37,925 bases of DNA, taken from the NCBI GenBank assembly GCA_018968815.1, contig JAGWZL010000018.1, positions 1 through 37,925 of the forward strand, written 5' to 3'. Made by a program: the position numbers and the translations under genes. Each line of letters starts with the position of its first letter. The first letter of the stretch is position 1. The DNA comes from Verrucomicrobiota bacterium. Its GTDB lineage: Bacteria; Chlamydiota; Chlamydiia; Chlamydiales; SM23-39. Positions 7,235 to 17,043 of this stretch are shown in pieces. The notes beneath the pieces are model-generated. The model searched no databases. It was not told the origin of the DNA and worked only from the letters and a program-made list of their open reading frames with translations.

Positions 7235-8548
7235 TCAAAGATGAATGGGGGCTTTGAAAAGGCCTAATGCCGCCTCTTTCACCGCCTCAGATAGTGTGGG
7301 GTGAGCAAAACAGGTGTCGGCCAATTGATTCGCCGTCGCTTTCAATTGGATGGCGAGAACCGCTTCAGCGATCAATTCAGAGACATTCGGTCCGATCATA
7401 TGCACTCCCAAAATGCGTCCTGTGGGCGTGTGGGCCAACATTTTCACAAACCCCTCCTCATCGTCGATACAGCGAGCCCGTGAGTTGGCTTTGAAAGGAA
7501 ATTGAGACACCTTGTAGGGAATCTGTTTCGCCTTCACCTCTTCTTCTGTGAGGCCTACGGCTGCCACTTCGGGATGAGTGTAGGCGACATTGGGAATCGC
7601 GATATAGTGAATCGTGGGGTGGTGACCGGCAATGATTTCTGCCACTGCAATCCCCTCTTCTTCCGCTTTATGCGCAAGCATCGGCCCATCGACCAAATCG
7701 CCGATCGCATAAATATTGGGCTGCGAGGTGCGAAACGAGCCATCGATTTGCACAAATCCCTTCGGATCTTTTTGAATGCCCACAGCCTCGAGGCCAAGGC
7801 CCGTCGAAAAGGGGCGTCTTCCCACGGCCACCAAGACCACATCGGCTGCAAATTTTGTCTCGCCTGATGGGCCTTGCACGGTGAGTGTTGTTCCCTCGGC
7901 TTTCATCACTTTGTGCGACAAATGAAACGTCATCCCCTGATGCGTGAGACTTTTGAGGAGAGCTTTCGACAACGCGCTGTCAAAGGCGGGACAAATCCGA
8001 TCGAGAAATTCAATGAAGACCACCTCAGACCCGAGCCGCTTGTAAACGGAGCCGAGCTCGACGCCGATGATCCCGGCGCCGACAACGAGCATTTTTTTGG
8101 GCACAGAAGACAGAGCTAATGCGCCTGTGGAGGAGAGAATTTTTTTCTCATCGAAGGGCAAGAAGGGAAGCGATACCGCTTCCGATCCGGTGGCTAAGAT
8201 GATCTGTTTCGCATCGACCGTTTGCCCCTCTACAGAAATGGTGTGAGGCGTTTTGAGCGTGGCAGATCCCCGAATCCAATCGATTTTGTTCTTTTTAAAT
8301 AAAAACTCAATGCCGCCCGTAAAACTGGACACGACGTCTGTTTTGCGTTGCATGATTTTGGCAAAATTCGACGAGCGCTCCGAATCGTGAAGGAGCACTT
8401 TGGAGGGAATGCAGCCCACATTCAGGCATGTGCCGCCCAAAGTTTTATTTTTTTCAATACAGGCGGTTTTCAAACCGAGCTGGGCCGCGCGAATGGCCGC
8501 CACATAGCCGCCAGGTCCAGATCCGATCACAACAACATCATAAGTCAA
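7235..8548 (-). CDS. lpd: Dihydrolipoamide dehydrogenase (E3)
   Basis: FAD enzyme that reoxidises lipoyl groups of 2-oxo acid dehydrogenase complexes, reducing NAD+. It shows the FAD-binding GSGPGG near residue 9, the redox pair in [13 protein letters not shown] (Cys41/Cys46), the NAD domain [15 protein letters not shown], the second FAD motif [10 protein letters not shown] and the C-terminal HPTLSE with its His-Glu dyad. I chose TTG at 8548 (MTYDVVVIG): a GAGG sits 7 nt upstream, it fits the family's start, and it overlaps the sucB stop by 11 nt. An ATG at 8578 lacks a ribosome site. At 437 aa it is slightly shorter than typical (about 460-475). As the third gene of sucA-sucB-lpd, it is probably the E3 of the 2-oxoglutarate complex, and perhaps shared with others. 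Confidence 0.95.
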   Translation of the reverse strand: MTYDVVVIGSGPGGYVAAIRAAQLGLKTACIEKNKTLGGTCLNVGCIPSKVLLHDSERSSNFAKIMQRKTDVVSSFTGGIEFLFKKNKIDWIRGSATLKTPHTISVEGQTVDAKQIILATGSEAVSLPFLPFDEKKILSSTGALALSSVPKKMLVVGAGIIGVELGSVYKRLGSEVVFIEFLDRICPAFDSALSKALLKSLTHQGMTFHLSHKVMKAEGTTLTVQGPSGETKFAADVVLVAVGRRPFSTGLGLEAVGIQKDPKGFVQIDGSFRTSQPNIYAIGDLVDGPMLAHKAEEEGIAVAEIIAGHHPTIHYIAIPNVAYTHPEVAAVGLTEEEVKAKQIPYKVSQFPFKANSRARCIDDEEGFVKMLAHTPTGRILGVHMIGPNVSELIAEAVLAIQLKATANQLADTCFAHPTLSEAVKEAALGLFKAPIHL

Positions 8549-9728
8549 GCAAAAACCTCGTAGGATCTTCGAGAACATTTTTGATATGCATCAAAAAGGA
8601 AATCGATTCTTTGCCATCGACAATCCGGTGATCATAGCTCAGCGCTAAATACATGATCGGCCGAATCGCGATCTCCTCTTTGATCACAACGGGCCGTTTC
8701 ACAATATTGTGCATGCCTAAAATGCCGCTTTGCGGCGGATTGAGAATCGGCGTGGAAAGCATCGATCCAAAGGTGCCTCCATTCGTGATGGTAAAAGTTC
8801 CCCCTTGCATGTCATCGACGGTGATGCTGCCGCTTTTTGCTTTGTCGGCATATTGTTTAATGCACAGCTCGATTTCTGCGAAAGAAAGGGTATCTGCATT
8901 GCGCACGACAGGAACAAATAACCCTTTATCGGTGCTCACCGCAATCCCGATGTCGTAAAAATGGTGGTAGACGATCTCATCCTTGTCGATACGCGCATTC
9001 AGATCGGGAAATTGTTGCAATGCAGACACGACGGCTTTCACGAAAAAAGACATAAAGCCCAGTTTGACCCCATGTTTTTTCTGAAATGCCTCTTGATTGT
9101 CTGTGCGCATTTTCATGACCGCATGCATATCCACTTCATTGAAGGTGGTGAGCATGGCCGTCTCATTTTTGACTTGAACAAGCCTCTCTGCAATCACTCT
9201 GCGCAATTTAGACATTTTTTTTCGGGTCTCTCGTCCAGAAACACGCGGAGGCGATGCGGGCGACGCCTTGGGAAAGGCAGGCGGAGCGGTGATTTCAGCC
9301 ACAGACTCATCCACTGTTTTTCGAGCGCTCGCCTTGGGAGCCGGCGCCTTTGGCTCGGCTCTCGCAGCAGGCGGCGGCGTCTTGGGCTCGACTCTCGCAG
9401 CAGGCGGCGGCGTCTTGGGCTCGACTCTCGCAGCAGGCGCCGGCGCCTTGGGCTCGACTCTCGCAGCAGGCGCCTTGGGTTCGGCTCTCGCAGCAGAAGG
9501 CTCGATGGATCCGATCACTTGGCCAATTTTTACAACATCGCCCGGCTTGACTGTGAGTGCGATTTGACCCGAAGCGCTCGCTGTCAGGACCTGATTCACC
9601 TTTTCTGTTTCGATCTCCAAAATTTCCTCGCCCTCTTTCACATACGATCCGGAAGGTTTTAAAATGGCGCCAATCGTCGCTTCCACAATGGATTCGCCCA
9701 TTTTTGGCACTTTCACATCTACTTTCAT
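8538..9728 (-). CDS. sucB: 2-oxoglutarate dehydrogenase E2, dihydrolipoyl succinyltransferase
   Basis: E2 core of the 2-oxoglutarate dehydrogenase complex; transfers succinyl groups from lipoyl-lysine to CoA. An N-terminal lipoyl domain (residues 1-77, lipoyl Lys43 in IETEKVNQ) is followed by an Ala/Pro linker with near-repeats of [11 protein letters not shown]. The catalytic domain runs from about residue 165 to the end, with the active site [10 protein letters not shown] (His367, Asp371). The region between linker and core (about 130-165) lacks a recognisable peripheral subunit-binding domain, which normally docks E3. The 396-aa length fits this loss. The ATG overlaps the sucA stop as ATGA, indicating translational coupling. 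Confidence 0.96.
   Translation of the reverse strand: MKVDVKVPKMGESIVEATIGAILKPSGSYVKEGEEILEIETEKVNQVLTASASGQIALTVKPGDVVKIGQVIGSIEPSAARAEPKAPAARVEPKAPAPAARVEPKTPPPAARVEPKTPPPAARAEPKAPAPKASARKTVDESVAEITAPPAFPKASPASPPRVSGRETRKKMSKLRRVIAERLVQVKNETAMLTTFNEVDMHAVMKMRTDNQEAFQKKHGVKLGFMSFFVKAVVSALQQFPDLNARIDKDEIVYHHFYDIGIAVSTDKGLFVPVVRNADTLSFAEIELCIKQYADKAKSGSITVDDMQGGTFTITNGGTFGSMLSTPILNPPQSGILGMHNIVKRPVVIKEEIAIRPIMYLALSYDHRIVDGKESISFLMHIKNVLEDPTRFLLDL
9361..9486 (-). repeat. 33-bp repeats encoding the SucB Ala/Pro linker
   Basis: Three 33-bp units (9361, 9394, 9427) and a 27-bp shortened unit (9460) begin CTCGCAGCAG on the plus strand and encode AARVEPKxPxP on the minus strand. All lengths are multiples of three, so the flexible swinging-arm linker can lengthen or shorten without frameshift. 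Confidence 0.9.
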
Positions 9729-12379
9729 GCTTCACCCAACGCTTGTTTTATGAGCTGTGATTGCTCTTGGTTGTGTTTTTTATTCGAGCCTGTCGCCGTC
9801 GTCGCGTTCTCTGGCCTGCCCACGTAGGAAAGCTTCTTGGTGAGACTTTGTAAATAGGGGCCAATATATCTCCATGCGCCCATATTTTCTGGCTCTTCCT
9901 GTACCCAAACACATTCGGTAAATCCCTGATATTTCGCAATGAGTTCCTTCAACAGCGAAATATGGAGCGGATAGAGCTGTTCGATCCGCAAGAGGGCTGT
10001 ATCGGAACGGGTGCGCGCGGCGAATAGCTCATAAAAGATCTTTCCGGTGCAAAAAATAAGCCGTTTCGTCGCTTTCGGCGGTTTTGGATCATCCAAAATC
10101 TCCACAAAGCGCCCCTTTGTAAACTCATCCGCCACACTGACACACGCAGGAGAACGAAGCAAACTTTTGGGCGTCAAGACCACAAGCGGCCGGTGAAAGG
10201 GGCGCTTCACTTGCCGTCTGAGCAAGTGAAAAAATTGCGCGGGCGTGGAAGGGTAAACGACTTGGATATTTTGCATCGCGCACAGCTGCAAAAAGCGCTC
10301 TACGCGCGCGGAAGAATGTTCTGGGCCCGATCCTTCGTATCCATGGGGCAAGAGCAGAGTGAGCCCAGAGGGCGTCTTCCATTTTTGATCGCCGCTGATG
10401 ATATATTGATCGATCATAATTTGCGCGCCGTTGAAAAAATCGCCATACTGCGCTTCCCAAAGGGTGAGTCCACTCGGCCTCGCCAAACTATATCCATATT
10501 CAAACCCCAAGCAGGCATATTCAGACAGGGGCGAATTGACGACTTGCAAAGAGGCGTCGTAGTGGCATAAGGGGCAATATGGCTTTCCGGTTTTCGAATC
10601 GCTCCAAATGAGGTGTCTTTGGCTAAACGTGCCTCGCACCGAATCTTGCCCTGCGAGACGCACCGGAATGCCTTCCGCTAAAAGCGTTCCAAAGGCCAAA
10701 CATTCAGCTGTGGCCCAATCGATCGTTTTTTGCAACGACTCGCGCCGGCTGTCCAACCATTTTTGCAATTTGGGATGGAGGTTAAACTGGGGAGGGATTG
10801 TGCAAAACAGATCGAGAACCGATTGCAATTGTTTTTTCACTACAGCTGTCTGAACCGGAGCCAAGAGATCAATCGGAGCCATCGGCTCCCCCTCTTGCCC
10901 CGCCGATCGGGCTTGCACTTTGGCGAGCGCCTGTTTCATCGCCTCCTTCAACTGCACTTCAAGCGTTTCGACTAATTTCTGTTCCGATGCCCCTTCTTTC
11001 AAAAGCTGCTCGACATAGATTTGCTGAATCGTCTTTTTAGAGCGGATGAGCTCATATTCAAGCGGTTGTGTGTAAGAGGGCTCATCTCCCTCATTGTGTC
11101 CATACTTGCGATAGCAAAGCAGATCGATGAACACATCGATCTTGAATTTTTGGCGGATTTCGACAGCCAATTTCGCTGCAAACAGACAGCTTTCGGGATC
11201 TTCGGCATTGACGTGGAATATAGGACAGCCAAAGGCTTTGGCGATATCGGTGCAATAGTTTGTGGAGCGCCCCTCAGAGGGCAGCGTCGTATAGCCGATC
11301 TGATTGTTGACCACCAAATGGATCGTGCCTCCCACCGAGTAAGCGGGCAGTTTCATGAGCTGAAGACACTCATAAATGACCCCTTGCCCTGCAATAGATG
11401 CATCTCCATGGATGAGCAGCGGCAAAATTTTGTCCTTCGGCTTATCCCATTGTTTGGCGAAGGTTTGGCCTAAAATCACCGGATTGACCGACTCGAGGTG
11501 CGATGGGTTGGCCGCTAAATCCACGATCACTTTGCGATTCGAGCGGGTCAGGAACTCTCCCTCATAGCCGAGGTGGTAGCGGATATCGTCATTGCCTGTA
11601 AAAGAGAGGGCTGTGTCATCCTCGAATTCGGTCAACATCGTTTCGAGCGATTTGTTCAAGATATTGGTCAGCACATTCAGCCGACCTCGGTGGGCCATCC
11701 CGATGAGGATTTCCTCCACTCCCGACTCCCCTGCATAATCGATGATTTCCGCAATCAGCGGAATCATCGTCTCTGCTCCTTGCAGAGAAAAACGGGTCTG
11801 TCCCACATATTTGGCGTGAAGAAAAGTTTCGAACACCTCCGACTTATTGAGATACTCAAGCAGCAAATGTTTTTCCTCGAGGCTTGGCTCAATGTGCAGT
11901 TGCGGTTCGATGCGCGTCAACAACCAGTTCGTGAGTTCTGGGTTATCTAAATCCATGAATTCAAAGCCGATGCGGCCGCAATAAATTTCTTTGAGGGCGG
12001 CGATGATGTCTTTCAACGCCGCTTGGGGTTTGCCGCAAAAACCGAGTGTGGGGAATTCTTGGTCGAGTTCTGAGGGGAAGAATCCCAATTTTTCCAGATT
12101 GAGGTGTTCGTTGATTGTGTCTCTCTGTTCGATTGGATTGAAGTGAGCGCTTAAGTGTCCATATTTCCGGAAGGCTTGCACCAAGTCATACACCCGTAAA
12201 TTCGAGGAATCGGGTGTGGGCGCTGCGCCTCTTTGGGTGAGGTAGGCTGCGAAATCGATGCCTTCGAAGAAGTGGCGCCAGGAGAGGTCGACGCTATCTG
12301 GGTTGGACAAGTAGCGGCTATAGAGCTCTTCGATCATTTGCAAGTTGGCGAGTTGGGCATAATCGGGAAATTCTGGCAT
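9725..12379 (-). CDS. sucA: 2-oxoglutarate dehydrogenase E1 component
   Basis: Thiamine diphosphate enzyme that decarboxylates 2-oxoglutarate and succinylates the E2 lipoyl group in the TCA cycle. It shows the small N-terminal segment typical of OGDH E1 ([20 protein letters not shown]), the ThDP/Mg site GDASIAGQG...NNQIGYTT and the transketolase-type C-terminal domain ([20 protein letters not shown]). I chose ATG 12379 (MPEFPDYAQ), which has GGAGG just upstream; more distal starts have no ribosome site. The product is 884 aa, in the usual range. First gene of sucA-sucB-lpd, divergent from the acidic protein gene at 12562. The shared gap 12380-12561 must hold both promoters, but I see no convincing pair of boxes. 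Confidence 0.96.
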   Translation of the reverse strand: MPEFPDYAQLANLQMIEELYSRYLSNPDSVDLSWRHFFEGIDFAAYLTQRGAAPTPDSSNLRVYDLVQAFRKYGHLSAHFNPIEQRDTINEHLNLEKLGFFPSELDQEFPTLGFCGKPQAALKDIIAALKEIYCGRIGFEFMDLDNPELTNWLLTRIEPQLHIEPSLEEKHLLLEYLNKSEVFETFLHAKYVGQTRFSLQGAETMIPLIAEIIDYAGESGVEEILIGMAHRGRLNVLTNILNKSLETMLTEFEDDTALSFTGNDDIRYHLGYEGEFLTRSNRKVIVDLAANPSHLESVNPVILGQTFAKQWDKPKDKILPLLIHGDASIAGQGVIYECLQLMKLPAYSVGGTIHLVVNNQIGYTTLPSEGRSTNYCTDIAKAFGCPIFHVNAEDPESCLFAAKLAVEIRQKFKIDVFIDLLCYRKYGHNEGDEPSYTQPLEYELIRSKKTIQQIYVEQLLKEGASEQKLVETLEVQLKEAMKQALAKVQARSAGQEGEPMAPIDLLAPVQTAVVKKQLQSVLDLFCTIPPQFNLHPKLQKWLDSRRESLQKTIDWATAECLAFGTLLAEGIPVRLAGQDSVRGTFSQRHLIWSDSKTGKPYCPLCHYDASLQVVNSPLSEYACLGFEYGYSLARPSGLTLWEAQYGDFFNGAQIMIDQYIISGDQKWKTPSGLTLLLPHGYEGSGPEHSSARVERFLQLCAMQNIQVVYPSTPAQFFHLLRRQVKRPFHRPLVVLTPKSLLRSPACVSVADEFTKGRFVEILDDPKPPKATKRLIFCTGKIFYELFAARTRSDTALLRIEQLYPLHISLLKELIAKYQGFTECVWVQEEPENMGAWRYIGPYLQSLTKKLSYVGRPENATTATGSNKKHNQEQSQLIKQALGEA

Positions 12380-12561
12380 GGGTCCTCCGCTTTCTTCCAT
12401 AGCACAAAACGAAAATAAACTTGCTGAAAAATTGGTTTTTGGAGTAAAAACCTCTCTACTGTCCCTTTTTCTCATTGAGTGGGACCAATGGTTTAAAAAA
12501 AACATTTTACAAAATTTTGGTCTGTGCGATAGGAAATGAACGAACAAGTAACAGAGTGGCG

Positions 12562-13044
12562 ATGAATATTAAGAGTGAAAGATTAAAAAAGCTAGAAACT
12601 GAGCTAGAGGATTTAGAGCAATGGATGAACTTGGGGCTTGTTCCGAAGAAGGATGTGGAGAAGCACAAGGAGGAGATTCGTTCATTGAAAACGAAGATTG
12701 ACGAGGAGAAAGAGCGGCTCCGTTTCATGAAGGAGAGCGGGGAGCTGGAAGAATATGTGACTCCGAAGCGTTCTGCGTCTCGTCAAGCGTATGCTGAGCC
12801 TCATACTTTGCCTGACATGGACATGGGCGATCAGATGACGGATGCGGGCTTGGACATGGAGACAGAGAGTTATGAGGTGGAGACGGTGACCGAAGAGGAG
12901 ACCGAAAGCGGCGGTGGGGGCGGCCATGCGACGGAGGAGGGGGAATCGACGATCATCGATGAAGAGGAAGATGAGGACCCATTCTCTGACCGGAACCGTT
13001 GGAAGCGCGGTATTTTAGAAGATCCTGACGCAGACAACTGGTGA
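12562..13044 (+). CDS. Acidic coiled-coil conserved hypothetical protein (CT053-like by position)
   Basis: A 160-aa protein with a basic N-terminal coiled coil (KSERLKKLETELEDLEQW through about residue 55) and a very acidic, glycine-containing low-complexity stretch. It ends SDRNRWKRGILEDPDADNW. No enzyme motif is visible. I chose the ATG at 12562 (MNIKSERL), because residues upstream in the same frame look non-coding. The stop overlaps the next gene's GTG (GTGA), so the two are translationally coupled. In Chlamydia trachomatis, as I recall it, a hypothetical gene (CT053) sits between hemN and sucA, which matches this arrangement. Function unknown. Confidence 0.82.
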   Translation: MNIKSERLKKLETELEDLEQWMNLGLVPKKDVEKHKEEIRSLKTKIDEEKERLRFMKESGELEEYVTPKRSASRQAYAEPHTLPDMDMGDQMTDAGLDMETESYEVETVTEEETESGGGGGHATEEGESTIIDEEEDEDPFSDRNRWKRGILEDPDADNW

Positions 13045-14120
13045 TTTCTCTTTATTTTCACATTCCCTTTTGCACGAAGAAGTGTCCGTACTGTCATTTT
13101 TACGTGATTCCGAATCGGCCGGCCTACCAGCAGCTTTTGAGCGAGGCCTTGGCGCTTGAGTGGCGGATGCAACAACCTCTCATGGAGGGTAGGCCGGTCA
13201 CCTCCATCTATTTTGGGGGTGGGACGCCCTCTCTCTTTACGGAGATTGGGCCTCTTCTCACACAGATCCCTCGCGCCTCTGATTGTGAGATCACGATAGA
13301 GGCCAATCCGGAAGAGAGTTCGTTGGAGTTATTTTCCCATTTTGTGCAGCTTGGGATTAACCGGTTGAGTTTGGGTGTGCAGTCGCTGGACGACCGATCG
13401 CTGCAAACGTTGGAGCGGATTCATACGGCTGAGCGGGCGAAACGGGCGATTTTTGACGCTGCCAAAGCGGGTTTTAAAAACATCAGCCTGGATCTCATGT
13501 ATGATTTGCCAGGGCAGACGGAGGAGAGTTGGGCTTTCACCTTAGATCAGCTCCGCGATTTGCCGATCCAGCATCTATCTCTCTACAATTTGACGATTGA
13601 GCCGCACACCTCCTTTCACAAGAGAAAGGTGCAGTTGCCTCAGCCGGAACTGTCTTTACAGTTGCTGCAGACTGCATTGGAGCGGCTCGCCTCACTCGGG
13701 CTCAACCGTTATGAGATTTCGGCCTTTGCGCGTCCTGGATTTGAGTCGAGGCACAATTTGGGATATTGGACGGGGCGGCCCTTTCTTGGGTTTGGGCCCT
13801 CGGCCTATAGTTTTTGGGAGGGGGAGCGGTTTCGGAATGTGGCCAACATTCACAAGTATGCGCGCGCTTTACGAGAGGGCCAAAGCCCTGTTGACTTTCG
13901 AGAAAAGCTCCCCTACCCTGCCCATCTGAAAGAGCGGCTCGCCGTTGGCCTGCGCGTGCGCGAGGGGGTGAATTTGGCAACCTTCCCCTTAGACGCCGAC
14001 ACAGCGCGCGTGATTGAAGAACTCAAAAGGAACAACCTCCTTGCACAAAGGGGGACGCAGTTGCAGCTCACGGAACGGGGGATGCTCTATTACGACACCG
14101 TCGCCTCAGAAATGATCTAA
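13041..14120 (+). CDS. hemW: HemW/HemN-like radical SAM protein
   Basis: A 359-aa radical SAM protein of the oxygen-independent coproporphyrinogen oxidase-like family. The 4Fe-4S ligands are in HIPFCTKKCPYCHFY (Cys11, Cys15, Cys18), followed by the SAM-contact stretch YFGGGTPSLF, then EANPEE and GVQSLDD. A HemW-type C-terminal domain continues to the end. HemW proteins act in heme insertion; true HemN makes protoporphyrinogen IX. The absence of an N-terminal extension before the cluster favours HemW. Start is GTG 13041, overlapping the upstream TGA. The stop overlaps the convergent FKBP gene by 4 nt. Older chlamydial annotations call this gene hemN. Confidence 0.92.
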   Translation: MISLYFHIPFCTKKCPYCHFYVIPNRPAYQQLLSEALALEWRMQQPLMEGRPVTSIYFGGGTPSLFTEIGPLLTQIPRASDCEITIEANPEESSLELFSHFVQLGINRLSLGVQSLDDRSLQTLERIHTAERAKRAIFDAAKAGFKNISLDLMYDLPGQTEESWAFTLDQLRDLPIQHLSLYNLTIEPHTSFHKRKVQLPQPELSLQLLQTALERLASLGLNRYEISAFARPGFESRHNLGYWTGRPFLGFGPSAYSFWEGERFRNVANIHKYARALREGQSPVDFREKLPYPAHLKERLAVGLRVREGVNLATFPLDADTARVIEELKRNNLLAQRGTQLQLTERGMLYYDTVASEMI

Positions 14121-14536
14121 TTCACATTCAGGACTTTGACATCGAAGCGCAAGGCTTGTCCTGCTAAGGGGTGATTGAAGTCGAGGACGATTTTGTCCGT
14201 TTTGATTTCGTGCACTCGAATGGGAAAGACTCCTCCCGCTGGATCTTGCACTCCGAGAACGGCCCCCGCAAATCGGTAAGCTGCAGGGATGGTCTCAATG
14301 TCGACTTCCCGAAACGCTTCCTGCACAACTGGCCCGTAGGCCTGTTCTGCATTGAGCGTGATCTGTTTTGTGTCGCCTATTTTTAAGCCAAGAAGTTCCT
14401 GTTCGAGAGCGGGAAACACTTGGTGCTCCCCGAGAACAAATACAAGAGGGTCTTCCCCCACATTGCTGTCGATCTGAGTTCCATCTTTGAGAAAGACGGT
14501 ATATTCCAGAGAAACTTTTTGTCCATGGCGAATCAT
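14117..14536 (-). CDS. FKBP-type peptidyl-prolyl isomerase, SlyD-like
   Basis: A 139-aa protein with FKBP-fold motifs: VSLEYTVFLKDGTQIDSN, PLVFVLGEHQVFPALEQELLG, GDTKQITLNAEQAYG, then an inserted flap-like segment (about residues 75-115) and the returning strand VLDFNHPLAGQALRFDVKVL. This matches SlyD/FkpA-small types that combine prolyl isomerase and chaperone activity. It lacks the metal-binding His/Cys tail of E. coli SlyD and has no signal peptide. I chose ATG 14536, which has GGAGAG upstream, rather than the in-frame GTG 14548. It converges with hemW. Confidence 0.9.
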   Translation of the reverse strand: MIRHGQKVSLEYTVFLKDGTQIDSNVGEDPLVFVLGEHQVFPALEQELLGLKIGDTKQITLNAEQAYGPVVQEAFREVDIETIPAAYRFAGAVLGVQDPAGGVFPIRVHEIKTDKIVLDFNHPLAGQALRFDVKVLNVN

Positions 14537-14606
14537 GCGGCTCTCCACAAATGGTTACGAAGGTTTTCCTCCTTATTGAAGAAACGAGAATGGCAGTCAA
14601 GAGGAA

Positions 14607-15293
14607 TTATGCTATTAAGAAGACAACAGGTTCCTTTTCAAGGACAAAGGAGTGTTCTTTCCACCGGGCCACCGTTTGTGAAACCACTCGCTGATAGGGG
14701 GTCGTGAGGTTTGCCGCCACACAAAGGCGCGTGGTCGGCTTGCATACCTGTTTGAGAAGATCGAGCATTTTAGCCGAGCGGTAGGGCGCCTCAATCCAAA
14801 TGTGCGTCCCTCCTATTTTTTCCAATTCGCGCACCCTCTTTTCTAGATCTGCCGTTTCTCGAGGCAAATACCCGTGAAAGGCAAACTGCTGGCCGCTAAA
14901 ACCGGAATATTGCAACGCCATAATGATGGAGGAGGGTCCCACGAATGTTTCTATGGCGATGCCATTTTGATGGGCCAACCACACTAAATCGGAACCCGGG
15001 TCGGCAAGGCACGGCAAGCCGGCATCGGAAATGAGCCCCCAGGTCTCTCCCCTTTTCAGCGGCTGAATGAGGGGCGTCAATTCTTTGGAGTGTTCGTTGA
15101 GTAAGGCGAGAGGGAGTTTGGCCATTTCATCGTGCGACAGAAAACGGCGCAGGTAGCGGCGCGCCATTTTTTCACTTTCTGCAATCAGTCCTTGTAAACG
15201 GCGCACTGCATCGTTGACGCTGATCGGCAAAAACGGCTCTGCAGGAAGCGATTCATCGAGAAGATTCGGAAGCAGCAATAATTTACCGTGCAT
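14607..15293 (-). CDS. RsmI-like SAM-dependent methyltransferase (short YraL-type)
   Basis: A 228-aa tetrapyrrole-methylase-fold protein. It opens GKLLLLPNLL, carries ESEKMARRYLRRF, the conserved ISDAGLPCLADPGSDLV and the substrate-side block FVGPSSIIMALQYSGF, and later FHGYLPRE. It resembles the short relatives of RsmI, which 2'-O-methylates C1402 of 16S rRNA, but lacks the usual C-terminal extension; whether it acts on rRNA is inferred. Start ATG 15293 overlaps the 3' end of the holA gene by 11 nt. The same two-gene order (CT047, CT048) is, from memory, present in Chlamydia. Confidence 0.85.
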   Translation of the reverse strand: MHGKLLLLPNLLDESLPAEPFLPISVNDAVRRLQGLIAESEKMARRYLRRFLSHDEMAKLPLALLNEHSKELTPLIQPLKRGETWGLISDAGLPCLADPGSDLVWLAHQNGIAIETFVGPSSIIMALQYSGFSGQQFAFHGYLPRETADLEKRVRELEKIGGTHIWIEAPYRSAKMLDLLKQVCKPTTRLCVAANLTTPYQRVVSQTVARWKEHSFVLEKEPVVFLIA

Positions 15294-16248
15294 GGGCCCT
15301 AAACAGTTCCAGGAGCGCACTATATTGTGTAGAGGAGGTGCGGGACATCAGTTCGATCTCAAACAGTTTGTCTAGCCCTTTTCGAAAATAGGTAGATCCC
15401 AAACGGGCCGCTTGAGACGACCGTTTTTCGAGTGTTTTCGGCCAAAGTTTGGGGAGAAAGGCGCCCCACTCATCGGCGGGACGTTTTTCTTCGATCAGAG
15501 TGGCCAAACAGAGTCCAGTATGGAACTGGCTGCGCAAAGCCGGGATCAGTCCATGAAAGGCGGTTGCATCCACGAGGGGGAGCTCTTTTCCCTCCCACAC
15601 CACCTCTTCGGCCTGCTGCCAAAGGGTCGATTCTTTGCTATGAGGGGAAATGGCGAGCACGTCTGCGCGCGCGATCACCGGTTGATCTCCCACATAGCAG
15701 ATCAGCTTGTCGATTTCGCTGTCCAAAAGCGCTGGCTGCGCGCCGAGTCGCTCTAGGAGAAGGAGCGGAACATCGGGGCCTAGCTGTTTGCCTGCCTGTT
15801 TGGCCCGTTCGATCAGATGAGCAGACAGCCGTTTTTCTCGGTCCCACGGTTTTTCTCCTAGAAGATCGAGAACGACGCCCTCTTTTTCGACGGCGGCCGC
15901 AAGAGGGGCTACCTTAGAGCGGGCTCCCATCAACACAAAGCCGGAGGCTCCTGGCAAATGATCGGCAAGCGTTTGCACCTCTTTCTTGGAAAATTTTTCC
16001 ACCTCGTCGAGAACGACGATCGATTCTCCAAGCAAACTCATGCTTTGCATAGCATCCAGGCAATCGAGCAAGGGGTTCTTGTCTGCGCTGAGGCGCGTGG
16101 GCAAAGTCTGCAAGTAACCAAGGATTCGATCGAATGCTTTGCATCGTTCAAAGTCATCGGCGATCGCGATCAGATAATGGCGGCACAAATGGTGCGGCGC
16201 TGCGGAAGCGAGGTGCTTTTGAAACGAGGCGAGGTTCTCGTATTTCAT
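15283..16248 (-). CDS. holA: DNA polymerase III delta subunit
   Basis: A divergent 321-aa clamp-loader delta subunit, which opens the beta sliding clamp. Visible features: an N-terminal AAA+-like domain without a functional Walker A, the conserved region LLGESIVVLDEVEKFSKKEV (about residues 72-91), then LLERLGAQPALLDSEIDKL (about residue 170), a hallmark of HolA, and a helical C-terminal collar. I chose ATG 16248, which overlaps the osmC stop as ATGA. Coupling to an osmC-like gene and a methyltransferase is likely operonic convenience. The sequence is divergent, as in other Chlamydiota. Confidence 0.85.
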   Translation of the reverse strand: MKYENLASFQKHLASAAPHHLCRHYLIAIADDFERCKAFDRILGYLQTLPTRLSADKNPLLDCLDAMQSMSLLGESIVVLDEVEKFSKKEVQTLADHLPGASGFVLMGARSKVAPLAAAVEKEGVVLDLLGEKPWDREKRLSAHLIERAKQAGKQLGPDVPLLLLERLGAQPALLDSEIDKLICYVGDQPVIARADVLAISPHSKESTLWQQAEEVVWEGKELPLVDATAFHGLIPALRSQFHTGLCLATLIEEKRPADEWGAFLPKLWPKTLEKRSSQAARLGSTYFRKGLDKLFEIELMSRTSSTQYSALLELFRAHAR

Positions 16249-16652
16249 ATGCCCCAAACAAAGTCGACTTCCACCCGAATATCTGGATGGAGACTTTTAT
16301 GAACGGGGCACTCGAGCGCCGCCTGTTCCAACTTCTCTCGCACGGCCGTATTGGGCATCGATGAAGAGCGGATCCGCACGATGATTTTCCCGATGCGTCT
16401 TGGACCCGATACACTCATTTCTTTGTCCACTTCGGCGGTCATCCCTTTGAGATCGACAGCCAATTTGCGAGCATGGATGCCCATGAGTGTGACCATGCAA
16501 GAAGCTAAACTCACGGCAAATAAATCGGTGGGAGAAAAGGTCTCTCCTTTGCCCTGATTGTCTTTGGGAGCATCTGTTTCCACTTTGGCTCCCGATTCAT
16601 GCGTGCATTCGGTATGCAAGTCGCCCAAGTATACAACTTTCATTTTTGTCAT
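16245..16652 (-). CDS. OsmC/Ohr-family peroxiredoxin-like protein
   Basis: A 135-aa cytoplasmic protein. The two redox cysteines of the family are present: Cys52 in LASCMVTLMGIHA and Cys115 in ALECPVHKSLHP, with the conserved PTDLFAVSL before the first. OsmC proteins reduce organic hydroperoxides; the sequence resembles the YhfA-like branch, so physiological substrates are uncertain. ATG 16652 is used; an internal ATG at 16643 is possible, and neither has a strong ribosome site. First gene of a minus-strand run ending in the RsmI-like gene. Confidence 0.92.
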   Translation of the reverse strand: MTKMKVVYLGDLHTECTHESGAKVETDAPKDNQGKGETFSPTDLFAVSLASCMVTLMGIHARKLAVDLKGMTAEVDKEMSVSGPRRIGKIIVRIRSSSMPNTAVREKLEQAALECPVHKSLHPDIRVEVDFVWGI

Positions 16653-16730
16653 GCTTTCAATGTATCTTATCTTGTATTTTTTTATGATCCCTTTTTATCA
16701 TGTTCTCTGAAAAACAGCACACATGAGACC

Positions 16731-16964
16731 ATGTCGCAGATCGAACCCATTCGTTTTCATCGAGAACCGGTACGCTTCCTGATTCGAGAACGCAAACAAC
16801 ACCCTGACCCCTTGCAGATAATGAAAATCGCTGGAGTGTTCATGATGGTCGTATCTCCGCTGTATCATAACACCCCCTGTATCGCTGCCTGCTTGCTGCT
16901 CTACGGAGCAGGCGCAACCGGCCTTGCCTTCCACATGACCCGCACCTGGAACCAAACAAGGTGA
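16731..16964 (+). CDS. Small two-helix membrane protein (77 aa)
   Basis: Begins MSQIEPIRFHREPVRFLI and has a basic N-terminal third, then two hydrophobic segments, IMKIAGVFMMVVSPLY and CIAACLLLYGAGATGLAF, with a short loop. It ends TRTWNQTR. This is a helical hairpin inner-membrane topology with both ends probably cytoplasmic. No family is recognised. The TGA falls immediately before the 15-copy pentanucleotide array, so the gene is transcribed into that repeat if there is no earlier terminator. Confidence 0.6.
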   Translation: MSQIEPIRFHREPVRFLIRERKQHPDPLQIMKIAGVFMMVVSPLYHNTPCIAACLLLYGAGATGLAFHMTRTWNQTR

Positions 16965-16965
16965 G

Positions 16966-17040
16966 AGAGAAGAGAAGAGAAGAGAAGAGAAGAGAAGAGA
17001 AGAGAAGAGAAGAGAAGAGAAGAGAAGAGAAGAGAAGAGA
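16966..17040. repeat. Pentanucleotide microsatellite, (AGAGA)15
   Basis: Fifteen perfect copies of AGAGA run from 16966 to 17040, starting 2 bp after the stop codon of the small membrane protein gene and ending 3 bp before the left arm of the inverted-repeat cassette. Such a purine-only tract is prone to slippage and can adopt triplex or other non-B structure. Copy number is likely to vary between isolates or within a culture. Confidence 0.97.
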
Positions 17041-17043
17041 AGG

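Noticed and set aside
6829-7238. Three overlapping minus-strand reading frames with GSPHMG/ESLGQG repeats
   Set aside because: They are the 41-bp array read in all three frames. The 41-bp period is not divisible by three, and no start signal or neighbouring coding signal supports a gene.
8961-9662. Long plus-strand reading frame opposite sucB (Arg/Ser/Leu-rich)
   Set aside because: It is the antisense of the sucB linker and core. The minus-strand gene has conserved motifs and a coupled start.
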